This document shows positions 17,434 through 26,217 of a stretch of 61,228 nucleotides of DNA, piece by piece (position 1 is the first letter of the stretch; every line of letters begins with the position of its first letter). This DNA is from Firmicutes bacterium CAG:882. Lineage in GTDB: Bacteria; Bacillota; Clostridia; Lachnospirales; Lachnospiraceae. The translations under genes were made by a program, and so were the position numbers. The notes under the pieces were generated by a model, which was not told where the DNA came from, searched no databases, and was given only the letters and a program-made list of their open reading frames with translations. The DNA lies in assembly GCA_000435595.1 (NCBI GenBank), contig FR895392.1, forward strand, positions 1-61,228, written 5' to 3'.

Positions 17434-18729
17434 TTATTCTATTATTGGTGTACCATTTAATGTTATATATCTGTACACCCCACTATATCTATCAAGAAAC
17501 TTGTACTGACTTGTATAAAAAATATATTTTTTATCTTCATCCATATCAAAATTCACCACCAAAACTTTATCATTGTAGTTAGACAATATTATATATTCAA
17601 TATTATTTTCAAGCAACACCTCATATTTTGTCTTTTCGCTTACATCAGAAGATATCGTAAAAATTATGCTATATACAAACAATACTATGTTAAAGAAAAG
17701 CGAAACAAAAGCCACACCCTGTATTATTATTTTAATTATTTTATTTTTTATTTTTACTATGTTATCAAATAAAACTATAGACAATACGCCAATTGCAGCT
17801 AACACTAATGTTACTATTTCAATAATATTTATATTATTGTATATGAAATTTACTATTAAACTATTAGTTCTTTTTTCTATTATATCTAAAATAACACTTA
17901 GATTAATAATATTTAAATAACACATAATTAAAATAGCAAAAATAGTAGTAGAAAATACACCTGCAATTACTGTAATCTTCCCTGCACCATCACTTATTAA
18001 ATATTTTTTTTCGAAATATGCTAAAAGAGGTACACACATAAATAAAACCATAAATAAAATAATTGACGCTTTATCACTAATATCCGTATTAAAATATTTG
18101 GAAGGAATATGATAAAAGTTCTGACAACTGAATTGATATATTTTATTTGAAATTATACTGACTCCAGTGTAAGCACCTGTTAATAAGGTACCCAATTTAA
18201 CTATATTTTCTGTTTTTGAAAAAAATTTATTTAAAGCGTTTTCCCTACCATTTAACTTTGAGGCTATCAATTCCATATTATTTGCTGCCCATTGTTTCTT
18301 ATTAAATTTTTTATGATTCTTACCTATGTAATTATTTCTGGCAACTATTATATTCTTTAATAATTTATAAATATTGACATTGTCGTCAATTTGTACAATA
18401 CTATGCGAATTATCTAATGTATCATATAAATATAAGCATGGTATTTTATTCTCTTTTATCTTAAATTCATTGATTATTTCTGTAATCATCGCATATGTGT
18501 TATTTTTTGTACCATGTTTGGTTTTCATGTATTTATTTGCTTCAATAGGTACTCCTAAAACTACTGTATCACTTAATAAGTTTTCCAGAGAATTTGTATC
18601 TTCTTTTAATTTACTATATACACCTTTAACATCTGAATATCGTGCTATTAAAAGAATGACCATTGATACATTATCGTCTCCATGTATTATAGTGTTGACA
18701 TCATCTACCGTATTATAATACTTAATCAT
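17434..18729 (-). CDS. Multi-pass membrane protein with cytoplasmic N-domain
   Basis: The start at 18729 (MIKYYNTVDDV) is chosen over an upstream Met because AAGGAG precedes it. The product has about 431 residues. The first about 150 form a soluble alpha/beta region (VSMVILLIARYSDVKGVY…, VVLGVPIEAN). About five hydrophobic segments follow between residues 185 and 355, then a soluble tail. I recognise no family. Position between a PHP protein and an HNH nuclease gene, with short gaps, suggests a sensor or membrane effector in the same system. The interval 18730-18922 is AT-rich without a gene. Confidence 0.6.
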   Translation of the reverse strand: MIKYYNTVDDVNTIIHGDDNVSMVILLIARYSDVKGVYSKLKEDTNSLENLLSDTVVLGVPIEANKYMKTKHGTKNNTYAMITEIINEFKIKENKIPCLYLYDTLDNSHSIVQIDDNVNIYKLLKNIIVARNNYIGKNHKKFNKKQWAANNMELIASKLNGRENALNKFFSKTENIVKLGTLLTGAYTGVSIISNKIYQFSCQNFYHIPSKYFNTDISDKASIILFMVLFMCVPLLAYFEKKYLISDGAGKITVIAGVFSTTIFAILIMCYLNIINLSVILDIIEKRTNSLIVNFIYNNINIIEIVTLVLAAIGVLSIVLFDNIVKIKNKIIKIIIQGVAFVSLFFNIVLFVYSIIFTISSDVSEKTKYEVLLENNIEYIILSNYNDKVLVVNFDMDEDKKYIFYTSQYKFLDRYSGVYRYITLNGTPIIE

Positions 18730-18922
18730 AATTGTCTCCTTATTAAGATTCGTTAAAATAGCTAAATCCAACAAATTTTAGCAACTAATATCATCAAATA
18801 CTATTGAAATATTTTTCTTAAATTTGTCTCATTTGCGGATGTGCTTTTAATGATGTTTTTAATTAAAAAAATGCCTCCATTCTCTTAAATTCATTGTTAC
18901 AACAATCTCTGTCTTTAAACTA

Positions 18923-19851
18923 TTAGGTAAACATAATTTTTAAATCATTTTTATTAAGAACAGTATTACTGATTTTCAGAGAATTAATCCAAATTTCCGG
19001 CATATTGTCTGGTCGTACCTCAGAGTCTATATTGTTTTTTATTCTCATGTCCGCTGAAAGCAAAGTTTGTCTAACGCTTTCAAGATTGGGATTCTGATTC
19101 ATCTTCATCCATGTATAAGCAGAACCAATTCCCCATAATCCATGAGATGCTTCGCCTTTTGCCGAAGGATTGTCAGAAAATGTTAACATAGGAATCTTAA
19201 ATTTCAGTGCCATTTGATATGCATTGTGCCATTTTTTAACTGTTTCTATGGAAATTTCTTTGCCATATTTTTCTTTTAACTCTTCACATACATTTTCGTA
19301 GTCTTCTTCTTTTAATATTTTATCCCATATTTTTTTGTTTACTATTTGAACCGCTGAAATATATTCTCTATTTAATAATCGCTTTAAATTATCATAACTC
19401 AATTCGTTAATACCATTAAATTCATCAATGTGTGCCGCTATAACAAGTGCCTCTTTTTTCTTCGCCTTCTCACAAACATCAAAAATAGATCCTTGACAAG
19501 TTATTCCACTTTCTCCTAAATCATTTTTATCCACTCCAACATTATATAAAAACTCTTGCACATCCATTTCATTACATTTGGAATCAAAAATAATTAACAT
19601 GTGAATTTTTGTATCACTACATGACAATTCTACCCCTGGAAATGCTATTATTTCATTTTCCTCACATATTTTTTTACTTTATCTATTCCTCGATAATCGT
19701 TATGATCTGTTATCGCTATACACTGAAGTCCAGATTTTTTAATAGAATCAACCCACATTTCTGGTGTATCATTTTGATTCTTATAACAATGACTGCACAT
19801 CGTATGTAAATGGAAATCACATTTAAACCATCTTAATCCTATATATTCCAT
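18923..19851 (-). pseudogene. PHP-domain (TrlF-like N-terminus) protein, frameshifted and short
   Basis: Start 19851 (MEYIGLRWFKCDFHLHT) has GGAGGG upstream. The PHP metal-site motifs are present in order: HLHT, TDHND, FPGVEL and later AAHIDE. The ORF breaks after residue about 60 at an A7 run on the coding strand (19669-19675). Adding one A joins it smoothly to ICEENEIIAFPGVELSC and the longer downstream frame. The joined protein would be about 309 residues, whereas TrlF-type proteins carry a large ATPase after the PHP part and exceed 800. So it is either a truncated gene or a short PHP variant. It is first in the operon with the membrane and HNH genes. Confidence 0.65.
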
Positions 19852-19916
19852 AGCATTTACCCTCCATTAAAATATTTTTGATTACATATACATAAATTTT
19901 ATTCCTTAACCATCCC

Positions 19917-19964
19917 CCTGTCACCTACCCAAACCTGGCAAGATTTCATCACACTTTATAGACG
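19917..19964. repeat. Cassette-boundary core repeat, copy 3
   Basis: This copy shares CCTGTCACCTACCC, GGCAAGATTT and CACTTTATAGAC with the other two but is more diverged. Its neighbouring terminator hairpin is different in sequence. It lies 66 bp upstream of the PHP gene. It marks the right edge of the island next to the conserved protease gene. Confidence 0.7.
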
Positions 19965-19978
19965 TATTCACAACCAAA

Positions 19979-20026
19979 AAGGACATACCACGCAATGCTT
20001 ACCTATCGCTTGCATGATATGTCCTT
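19979..20026 (-). terminator. Terminator after the cysteine protease gene
   Basis: AAGGACATACCACGCAA pairs with TTGCATGATATGTCCTT with two mismatches around a loop of about 14 bases, followed on the minus strand by T residues. Sequence resembles the glf terminator at 35-84. Confidence 0.75.
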
Positions 20027-20071
20027 ATGTTCGTTAGCTATTTACTTTTCCAATACTCTGTAAATTGTGTG

Positions 20072-23038
20072 TTACAGCCCATACTGTGCCATGATGCCTA
20101 TAAACTCTGGTGAGTTGGCAAATCCTTGGAGGACATCGTCGCGAGTAAGGTTCTGCTCACGCATGCTTTGAATCCAGCCTGCGACTTCACTTGCACCTGC
20201 TTCGCGATCAAGAAATGTCCTGTAGAGTGTTCTGAGGTATTCTTCATCGCTGAGGTTCTTGGCTGTAAATTCCTGTGAATGTAAGAAACCATTGGCAGCT
20301 ATTTCCTCAGGTGACATTACATTATTAAGTAATGCTGAGCACCAACCGTTCAGACCGTCCTCATCATAATTTCTTCCGAGTGCCTTTCGGTACAGACGCA
20401 CAACGAACTTGGTTGCACCGGGATTCTGATCCCTTGCGTCAGTCAAAGGATAGTCACCTCTGTTCATTCCATAGCTTGCACAAATGTCAGTAAACTCTTG
20501 AGAAACCGCAAACTCATGAAGTATGTATGAACGCGACATGCCTGAAGCAAGCTCACTCACCCATCCGTCAAAACCATTTTTATCCGGTTCCCTGTTCATG
20601 AATGTTCTGTAAAGCATGGTGACATACAGCTCGTCTGACACGCCTTTCTTTTCAAACTCTTCTGAGTTAAAGAAACCTTTTGCGGCAACCTCTGCCGGTG
20701 ACAGATAATTGCCTAACAACTGTGAACTCCATCCATCAAGACCTTCCTCATCGTATGAACGACCTAATATTTTCTCATAACATCTAATCACAAATTCCCT
20801 TACAGCCTTTTCCTTTTCGGTTAAATTTCCCGAATCATCCGGCTTATCAGAATCATCGGTACCGTTATAATCATCTGCACCTGAGACCATGCCGACTCTT
20901 GCACACATAGATGTGAACTCCTCAGAATTTATAAATATTGAAAAAATATACTTTCTGGAGTGGCCACTGCCTAAAAGCTGAAGCATTCCCGCCTTTCCCG
21001 ACTCGTCCGGTTCTCTTCCCATAAGTGTACGATACAGCATGTTCACATACTCATCATCGCTTGTGTGCTTATTGATATATTCATCACTGAATACAAATCC
21101 ATCTGCGACACCTGCCGCTGTACATGAGCCATTCTGAATCCCGTTTACCCAGCCATTCAGCCCTTGTTCATCGGCTTTTCTGCCCAGTACCTTGCTATAT
21201 AAACCGGATACATAATCAGACACGGTATTAATAGGTTTGACACTTGTATCCTCGTTCTTCGACCACCTTGCATAAAGCACATAGTTTGATGCTGCGTTTG
21301 CAGGAATCTGTGTTATCTTTTTCTTATACGCATTGTCTGTATACCATCCTGCAAAGGTGTATCCGCTCCTCGTCGGAGCTTTTAAGGTTATCTCACTGTT
21401 TCCCGTCTTGTATGTTGACGGATTGGATGAATTATTCGTTCCTCCGTCAAGATTGTATGTTATTGTGTAAGTCTTTTCTACAGGTGTAACCGGCGTGCTA
21501 TATTTGTTGTCGGAAGTAAATGCCTTCACACACAGGTTTCCCCACGGCCAGGCATAGAATCTGTTTCCCGACTTGTAAAATGTCTTTTGATTATTTAAGC
21601 TGACTGCACAGTCCCATACTATGGTTTCAAGATTGACACCTGTCGCAATCTTCATTGCCTGTTCATATTCAAGTGCATATTTATCGACGCTTACTACAAT
21701 CGCAAAGCTGCTTCCCGGCTGTATCTCAACCTCATCGGCAAGCTCAATCGTATATATACCGGCATAGGCGGTTGTTCCCTGTGTCGTGGCACTCTCCTGC
21801 TTCGTTCCGCTGGTTGGATTCTTGACATCCGTAAGGTCTGTATACACCTCTATTTTATAGTTTACGGAAGCATTATGTGTAAAAGATACCGATACGGCCT
21901 TGAGCGTCTCAGATTTCACGTCAGCATCCGTCTTTGACGTAAATACATTAGCCATTGTAGTGTACTGTTGGTTTGCAGTTGCATCAAGTCCACCATCAAG
22001 CTGATAGTTATTGTCAAAGCCGTCATCCACACTAAAATCAAATGCCCATGCAGTATCGCTCAATGAATAGGTCTCATACGACATCCAAAAATAATCAATA
22101 TGCGAACCCCAACTGTTTCTAACAAGCCATGCACCATTATTTGAAGGCTTATTCCATATAAAATTATCCTTAGAATAATTATCGTCCCAGCCTACTACCA
22201 TTACTGCATGTCCACCGGCATTACTGCCAATAGATGTATCATAGTAATTATAATCATTGCCATTTGACCCGGTACTGATATTATAATCATCATGATAATA
22301 CATTACACCGACAGCACCGTGTTCCATAATCTGCTGCTTAACATCCGCAGGGTTCTGCTTAATGTTAATCAGATAAGCATTCTGCAAATGGGCAACGTCA
22401 GCATTATAGGCATATGCGTCACTCACACCACTAGTAAGAATGTCACTTGCAGTGCTGTAAGGCACATCCATCTCCTTAGCTGCTCCAACCCACTGTGTAA
22501 GTCTCCTTGATGCCATCCCATAATTTCCGCCATAATTAAGATAATTCTGCGATGCATTCTCGTTATAATACTTTGCATAATCTCCCTCCGTACCACCGAG
22601 AGGATCTGTAACCGAATTAAATAAAAAGTATATAAGCTGAAGTTCACTCAAATCAATATTTCTGTCGGCTGAACCATCATTAATCAGGTCAAATTCCGCA
22701 AGGCCTATTGAGGAGAACGCCCAGCACGTTCCGTAAGGGTTCTGATTTCTATTATCAGGATATTTACTTTTCACTTCAGCTATGGTGTTGTAGCTGCTCG
22801 GAACGGACGAATACAGTGCTAGCTCGTTCTCATATACAGGTGTATTATTGTCAAGGTCACTTGGAATATAACCTGATACAAAATCAACCGAATTTTCTTC
22901 ACTCTCCGCATTATCCGGTGTGTCAACAGAAACATCTGTGCCAGCACTTTCTACATCAGGTGTGTCATCCGCATATACAGATAACGGGGTACTTAACAAC
23001 AATGCTGCAGATAATACTGCTGCTAATATCTTTCTCAT
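20072..23038 (-). CDS. Secreted papain-family cysteine protease with InlB and DUF4214 repeats
   Basis: Start 23038 is supported by GGAG seven bases upstream. A signal peptide (MRKILAAVLSAALL…) is followed by a C1A protease domain: QNPYGTCWAF with the catalytic Cys, GGHAVMVVGW with His, and VRNSWGS with Asn. A carbohydrate/lectin-like region follows, then an InlB-type repeat (GYTFAGWYTDNAYKK…) near residue 580. Three tandem DUF4214 units (each two copies of an LGR…GL.GW pattern) end the protein. The gene starts 17 bases after the rmd stop, so it closes the polysaccharide operon. Probably a surface protease held on the cell by its DUF4214 repeats; the ligand is not known. Confidence 0.9.
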   Translation of the reverse strand: MRKILAAVLSAALLLSTPLSVYADDTPDVESAGTDVSVDTPDNAESEENSVDFVSGYIPSDLDNNTPVYENELALYSSVPSSYNTIAEVKSKYPDNRNQNPYGTCWAFSSIGLAEFDLINDGSADRNIDLSELQLIYFLFNSVTDPLGGTEGDYAKYYNENASQNYLNYGGNYGMASRRLTQWVGAAKEMDVPYSTASDILTSGVSDAYAYNADVAHLQNAYLINIKQNPADVKQQIMEHGAVGVMYYHDDYNISTGSNGNDYNYYDTSIGSNAGGHAVMVVGWDDNYSKDNFIWNKPSNNGAWLVRNSWGSHIDYFWMSYETYSLSDTAWAFDFSVDDGFDNNYQLDGGLDATANQQYTTMANVFTSKTDADVKSETLKAVSVSFTHNASVNYKIEVYTDLTDVKNPTSGTKQESATTQGTTAYAGIYTIELADEVEIQPGSSFAIVVSVDKYALEYEQAMKIATGVNLETIVWDCAVSLNNQKTFYKSGNRFYAWPWGNLCVKAFTSDNKYSTPVTPVEKTYTITYNLDGGTNNSSNPSTYKTGNSEITLKAPTRSGYTFAGWYTDNAYKKKITQIPANAASNYVLYARWSKNEDTSVKPINTVSDYVSGLYSKVLGRKADEQGLNGWVNGIQNGSCTAAGVADGFVFSDEYINKHTSDDEYVNMLYRTLMGREPDESGKAGMLQLLGSGHSRKYIFSIFINSEEFTSMCARVGMVSGADDYNGTDDSDKPDDSGNLTEKEKAVREFVIRCYEKILGRSYDEEGLDGWSSQLLGNYLSPAEVAAKGFFNSEEFEKKGVSDELYVTMLYRTFMNREPDKNGFDGWVSELASGMSRSYILHEFAVSQEFTDICASYGMNRGDYPLTDARDQNPGATKFVVRLYRKALGRNYDEDGLNGWCSALLNNVMSPEEIAANGFLHSQEFTAKNLSDEEYLRTLYRTFLDREAGASEVAGWIQSMREQNLTRDDVLQGFANSPEFIGIMAQYGL

Positions 23039-23055
23039 AGGCATTCTCCTTATAA

Positions 23056-24018
23056 TCATAAATTTTTCTCAACATCAACCATTCTTCTCCAATAACCCAA
23101 TGTCTCTTCGATAGTCTGCTCCAATGTAATCCTTGGAAGCCAATTAGTGCATTCATTCAGCTTAGTTATGTCAGCCTCGATAATAGGTACATCCACAGGT
23201 CTTATTTTGTTAGGGTCAACCTCTATATTTATATCGGCAGATGATGATTCAACAATAATATTCAGAATATGGCGTATTTCAACCGCCTTTCCGCTGCCGA
23301 CATTGTATGTCTCACCAGCCCTGCCATTCTGTATCAGAAGTCCGTATGCCCTGACAACATCTCTTACATCCGTAAAATCACGCATCGCACTGAGATTTCC
23401 TACACGAATAACAGGCTCTTTCAAGCCCGCTTCAATCTCTGCAACCTGTTTGCAGAAATCGGATACAACAAAAAGAGGTGCCTGTCCCGGTCCGATATGA
23501 TTGAATGCCCTCACGAGCATCAATTCCATGTCGTAGGCTCTTGCATATATGCTTCCAATCATGTTCTGGCATACTTTGGTTGCAGCATATATATTGCCCG
23601 GACGTAGTGCTGTATCCTCATTAATAGGCGTCTCTCCATCCGATATATGACCATATTCTTCACCCGAGCCAATGAACAACACTCTTGGCTTATAATATAA
23701 ATCCCTTATGGCATCAAGCACATTCACACCGCCATTGATATTAACATCTATTGTCAGAAGCGGATTCTTCCATGATACAGCAACCGAACTCTGCGCAGCC
23801 AGGTGAAAAATATAATCCGGAAGAATTTTATATAACAACTCCGTTATATCCTCTTTGTTCAGAATATCAAGGTCATAAACCTCTGCCTTATCATGTGCAA
23901 AACCTGTCCCCGGAAGCCTCGTCGCATATACCTCAAACCCAAACTCGTCATGAAGACTGTCAATCAAATAGCTCCCAACGAACCCGGCAGCCCCAATAAT
24001 CAATGCTTTCTTCATCAA
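23056..24018 (-). CDS. rmd: GDP-6-deoxy-4-keto-mannose reductase
   Basis: A 320-residue short-chain (SDR) dehydrogenase. It has GAAGFVGSYL for NAD(P) binding, the catalytic YAATK, and DFTDVRDVVRAY. Together with the neighbouring gmd it makes GDP-D-rhamnose (or another GDP-6-deoxyhexose) in the cytoplasm. A role as a different GDP-sugar epimerase/reductase cannot be excluded from sequence. It is 36 bp downstream of gmd. Confidence 0.8.
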   Translation of the reverse strand: MMKKALIIGAAGFVGSYLIDSLHDEFGFEVYATRLPGTGFAHDKAEVYDLDILNKEDITELLYKILPDYIFHLAAQSSVAVSWKNPLLTIDVNINGGVNVLDAIRDLYYKPRVLFIGSGEEYGHISDGETPINEDTALRPGNIYAATKVCQNMIGSIYARAYDMELMLVRAFNHIGPGQAPLFVVSDFCKQVAEIEAGLKEPVIRVGNLSAMRDFTDVRDVVRAYGLLIQNGRAGETYNVGSGKAVEIRHILNIIVESSSADINIEVDPNKIRPVDVPIIEADITKLNECTNWLPRITLEQTIEETLGYWRRMVDVEKNL

Positions 24019-24054
24019 GCATGTCCTTTCATCTGATAAACATTTAATATATGA

Positions 24055-25083
24055 TTATCTCTTTTTCTCTATCTCGGAAGCCACAAGCTCAAGGTCATTG
24101 CTTACCATGCGGGTGACAAGCTCATCAAAAGAAATATTTCTCTTCCAGCCAAGCTTGCTCTCCGCCTTTTCAGGATTGCCTATGAGGAGTTCAACCTCCG
24201 CAGGACGGAAGAAATCCTTATTGACCTTTACTACGACTTTTCCGGTCTTTACATCCTTGGCAACCTCATCAACACCACTGCCCTCAAATTCTATTTCCAT
24301 TCCCGCCTTGGAAAAAGCAGTCTTTACGAACTCTCTCACGGTTCTTGTCTCGTTGGTTGCAATAACATAATCATCCGGCTGCTCCTGCTGAAGCATTAAC
24401 CACATTGCATAAACATAGTCCTTGGAATGTCCCCAATCGCGCTTAGAATCCATATTTCCAAGCTCTAAGCAATCCTGCATGCCGTGCTTTATTCTTGCCA
24501 CGGCATCCGTAATCTTACGGGTAACGAACTCCTTACCTCTTCTCTCACTCTCGTGGTTGAACAATATACCGCTGCAAGCGAACATTCCGTAGCTTTCACG
24601 ATAGTTCTTGGTAATCCAGTGACCGTATAACTTAGCTACTCCATAAGGGCTTCTCGGATAAAAAGGCGTCTTTTCAGTCTGTGGTATCTCCTGAACCATA
24701 CCGAACATCTCAGATGTCGACGCCTGATAAAATCTTGCCGTAGGACGTACCTTTCTTATTGCCTCAAGCATATTGGTAACACCCATCGCATCAATCTGAC
24801 CTGTCGCAAGAGGCTGCTCCCATGAAGTTGCAACAAATGACTGAGCTGCAAGATTATATACTTCATCTGCCTGCGATGTCTCCAACGCGTTCATAAGCGA
24901 AACAATATCTGTCATATCTGCATATATAAAGTGTAACTTATCCTTAATATGCTCTACATTTCCGTAATCAACCACCGACTTCCGGCGCATAATTCCATAT
25001 ACATTATATCCCTTCTCCAAAAGCAGCTCTGCTAAATACGAACCATCCTGTCCGTTAATTCCTGTAATAAGTGCGTTTTTCAT
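24055..25083 (-). CDS. gmd: GDP-mannose 4,6-dehydratase
   Basis: A 342-residue SDR enzyme with GINGQDGSYLAELL at the N-terminus, SPYGVAK with the catalytic Tyr and Lys, and the diagnostic NHESERRGKEFVTRKI block. It converts GDP-mannose to GDP-4-keto-6-deoxymannose, the precursor for GDP-rhamnose, fucose and dideoxy sugars. It is followed by rmd. No mannose-1-phosphate guanylyltransferase is in the window, so GDP-mannose must come from elsewhere. Confidence 0.95.
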   Translation of the reverse strand: MKNALITGINGQDGSYLAELLLEKGYNVYGIMRRKSVVDYGNVEHIKDKLHFIYADMTDIVSLMNALETSQADEVYNLAAQSFVATSWEQPLATGQIDAMGVTNMLEAIRKVRPTARFYQASTSEMFGMVQEIPQTEKTPFYPRSPYGVAKLYGHWITKNYRESYGMFACSGILFNHESERRGKEFVTRKITDAVARIKHGMQDCLELGNMDSKRDWGHSKDYVYAMWLMLQQEQPDDYVIATNETRTVREFVKTAFSKAGMEIEFEGSGVDEVAKDVKTGKVVVKVNKDFFRPAEVELLIGNPEKAESKLGWKRNISFDELVTRMVSNDLELVASEIEKKR

Positions 25084-25112
25084 GCTTCAATCTCCTTGAT
25101 AATTTTTAATAT

Positions 25113-25146
25113 AAAAGGAAGTACACATTCTGCACTTCCTCTTTTA
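25113..25146 (-). terminator. Hairpin between the polyprenyl-sugar synthase gene and gmd
   Basis: AAAGGAAGT pairs with ACTTCCTCTTT around a loop of 11 bases. On the minus strand the stem is followed by TTTTATATT. It probably reduces, rather than stops, transcription into gmd. Confidence 0.6.
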
Positions 25147-25148
25147 AA

Positions 25149-26135
25149 TTACATATAATCCTCTGAATCGCTCTCTTGATTCTCTTTTTCGCTGTACGAA
25201 TCATAGTACATCTTTCTCGTCTTGTACTGTATATCCTGAAGTATCTTTCTATTAGCGGCAAGCAAATCTCCAAGCATCCCCGTAACAAAGCATATAAATG
25301 CAATAATAATCAGCATAATACACAGAAGAAGTGACTGTGTCTTTCCTCCACCTTGTCCCATACATAAATAGACAATATATCTTATTCCAAGTATAAGCCC
25401 ACCTATAAAAGGAATTGTTCCCAAATATGTAAAGAACATGAGTGGTCTATACATCATATATGCTCTGAGAATCGTGAGCATGGACTTCTTGACATATCCC
25501 ATCATGCTGTGAAAAAGGCGCGAAGGTCTAAGCTCACCATTAGTTCTTATAGGAACCGACATAATAGCCATCTTATTACGACCAGCCTGCACAATCGTCT
25601 CAAGTGTATAAGTATACTCATTAATTACATTCATCTTCATGGCTGCCTCACGGCTGTAGGCTCTGAAACCGCTCGGTGCATCCGGAGTATCCGTATTGGA
25701 TGCCTTTCTTACAACCCAGCTTCCAAAATGCTGTAATTTCTTCTTGAGCCATGAAAAATGTGCTGTCTGGTCAATAGGTCTTGCACCTATAACCATATCT
25801 GCCTTGCCTTCAAGTATCGGACGCACAATCTTCTCAATGTCTTCTCCACAATACTGGTTATCCGCATCGGTATTAACGATGATATCAGCACCCTGCTTAA
25901 GACACTCATTAAGTCCTGCCATGAAGCCTTTGGCAAGTCCCTTGTTTCTCTTAAAGTTGACAACATAGTTGACGCCCCAGCTCTTAGCAACCTCAACCGT
26001 GTTATCTTTACTTCCATCATTGATTATAAGATACTCTATCTCGTCTATGCCATCAATGTGCTTTGGAAGATCGTTAAGAGCAATCTCAAGGGTTTCCGCT
26101 TCATTATAACACGGAATCTGTATAATTAGTTTCAT
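25149..26135 (-). CDS. GT2 polyprenyl-phosphate sugar synthase (DPM1-like)
   Basis: Start 26135 (MKLIIQIPCYNEAETL) follows AAAGGTGG. The N-terminal 220 residues are a GT-A fold with INDGSKDNT and NTDADNQY, the DxD metal site. Two hydrophobic segments near 230-300 anchor it in the membrane. The family transfers a sugar from a nucleotide donor to undecaprenyl phosphate. With the flippase-like protein (28640-29593) and the GT-C proteins, this would make a lipid-linked sugar for extracytoplasmic glycosylation. That pathway is inference from neighbours. Confidence 0.85.
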   Translation of the reverse strand: MKLIIQIPCYNEAETLEIALNDLPKHIDGIDEIEYLIINDGSKDNTVEVAKSWGVNYVVNFKRNKGLAKGFMAGLNECLKQGADIIVNTDADNQYCGEDIEKIVRPILEGKADMVIGARPIDQTAHFSWLKKKLQHFGSWVVRKASNTDTPDAPSGFRAYSREAAMKMNVINEYTYTLETIVQAGRNKMAIMSVPIRTNGELRPSRLFHSMMGYVKKSMLTILRAYMMYRPLMFFTYLGTIPFIGGLILGIRYIVYLCMGQGGGKTQSLLLCIMLIIIAFICFVTGMLGDLLAANRKILQDIQYKTRKMYYDSYSEKENQESDSEDYM

Positions 26136-26217
26136 TTTGACCACCTTTTCTTAATATCATTAAAATTAATATATATTATACAAGTATAATATTCAAGTAA
26201 TTTCTATCTAATATTTT

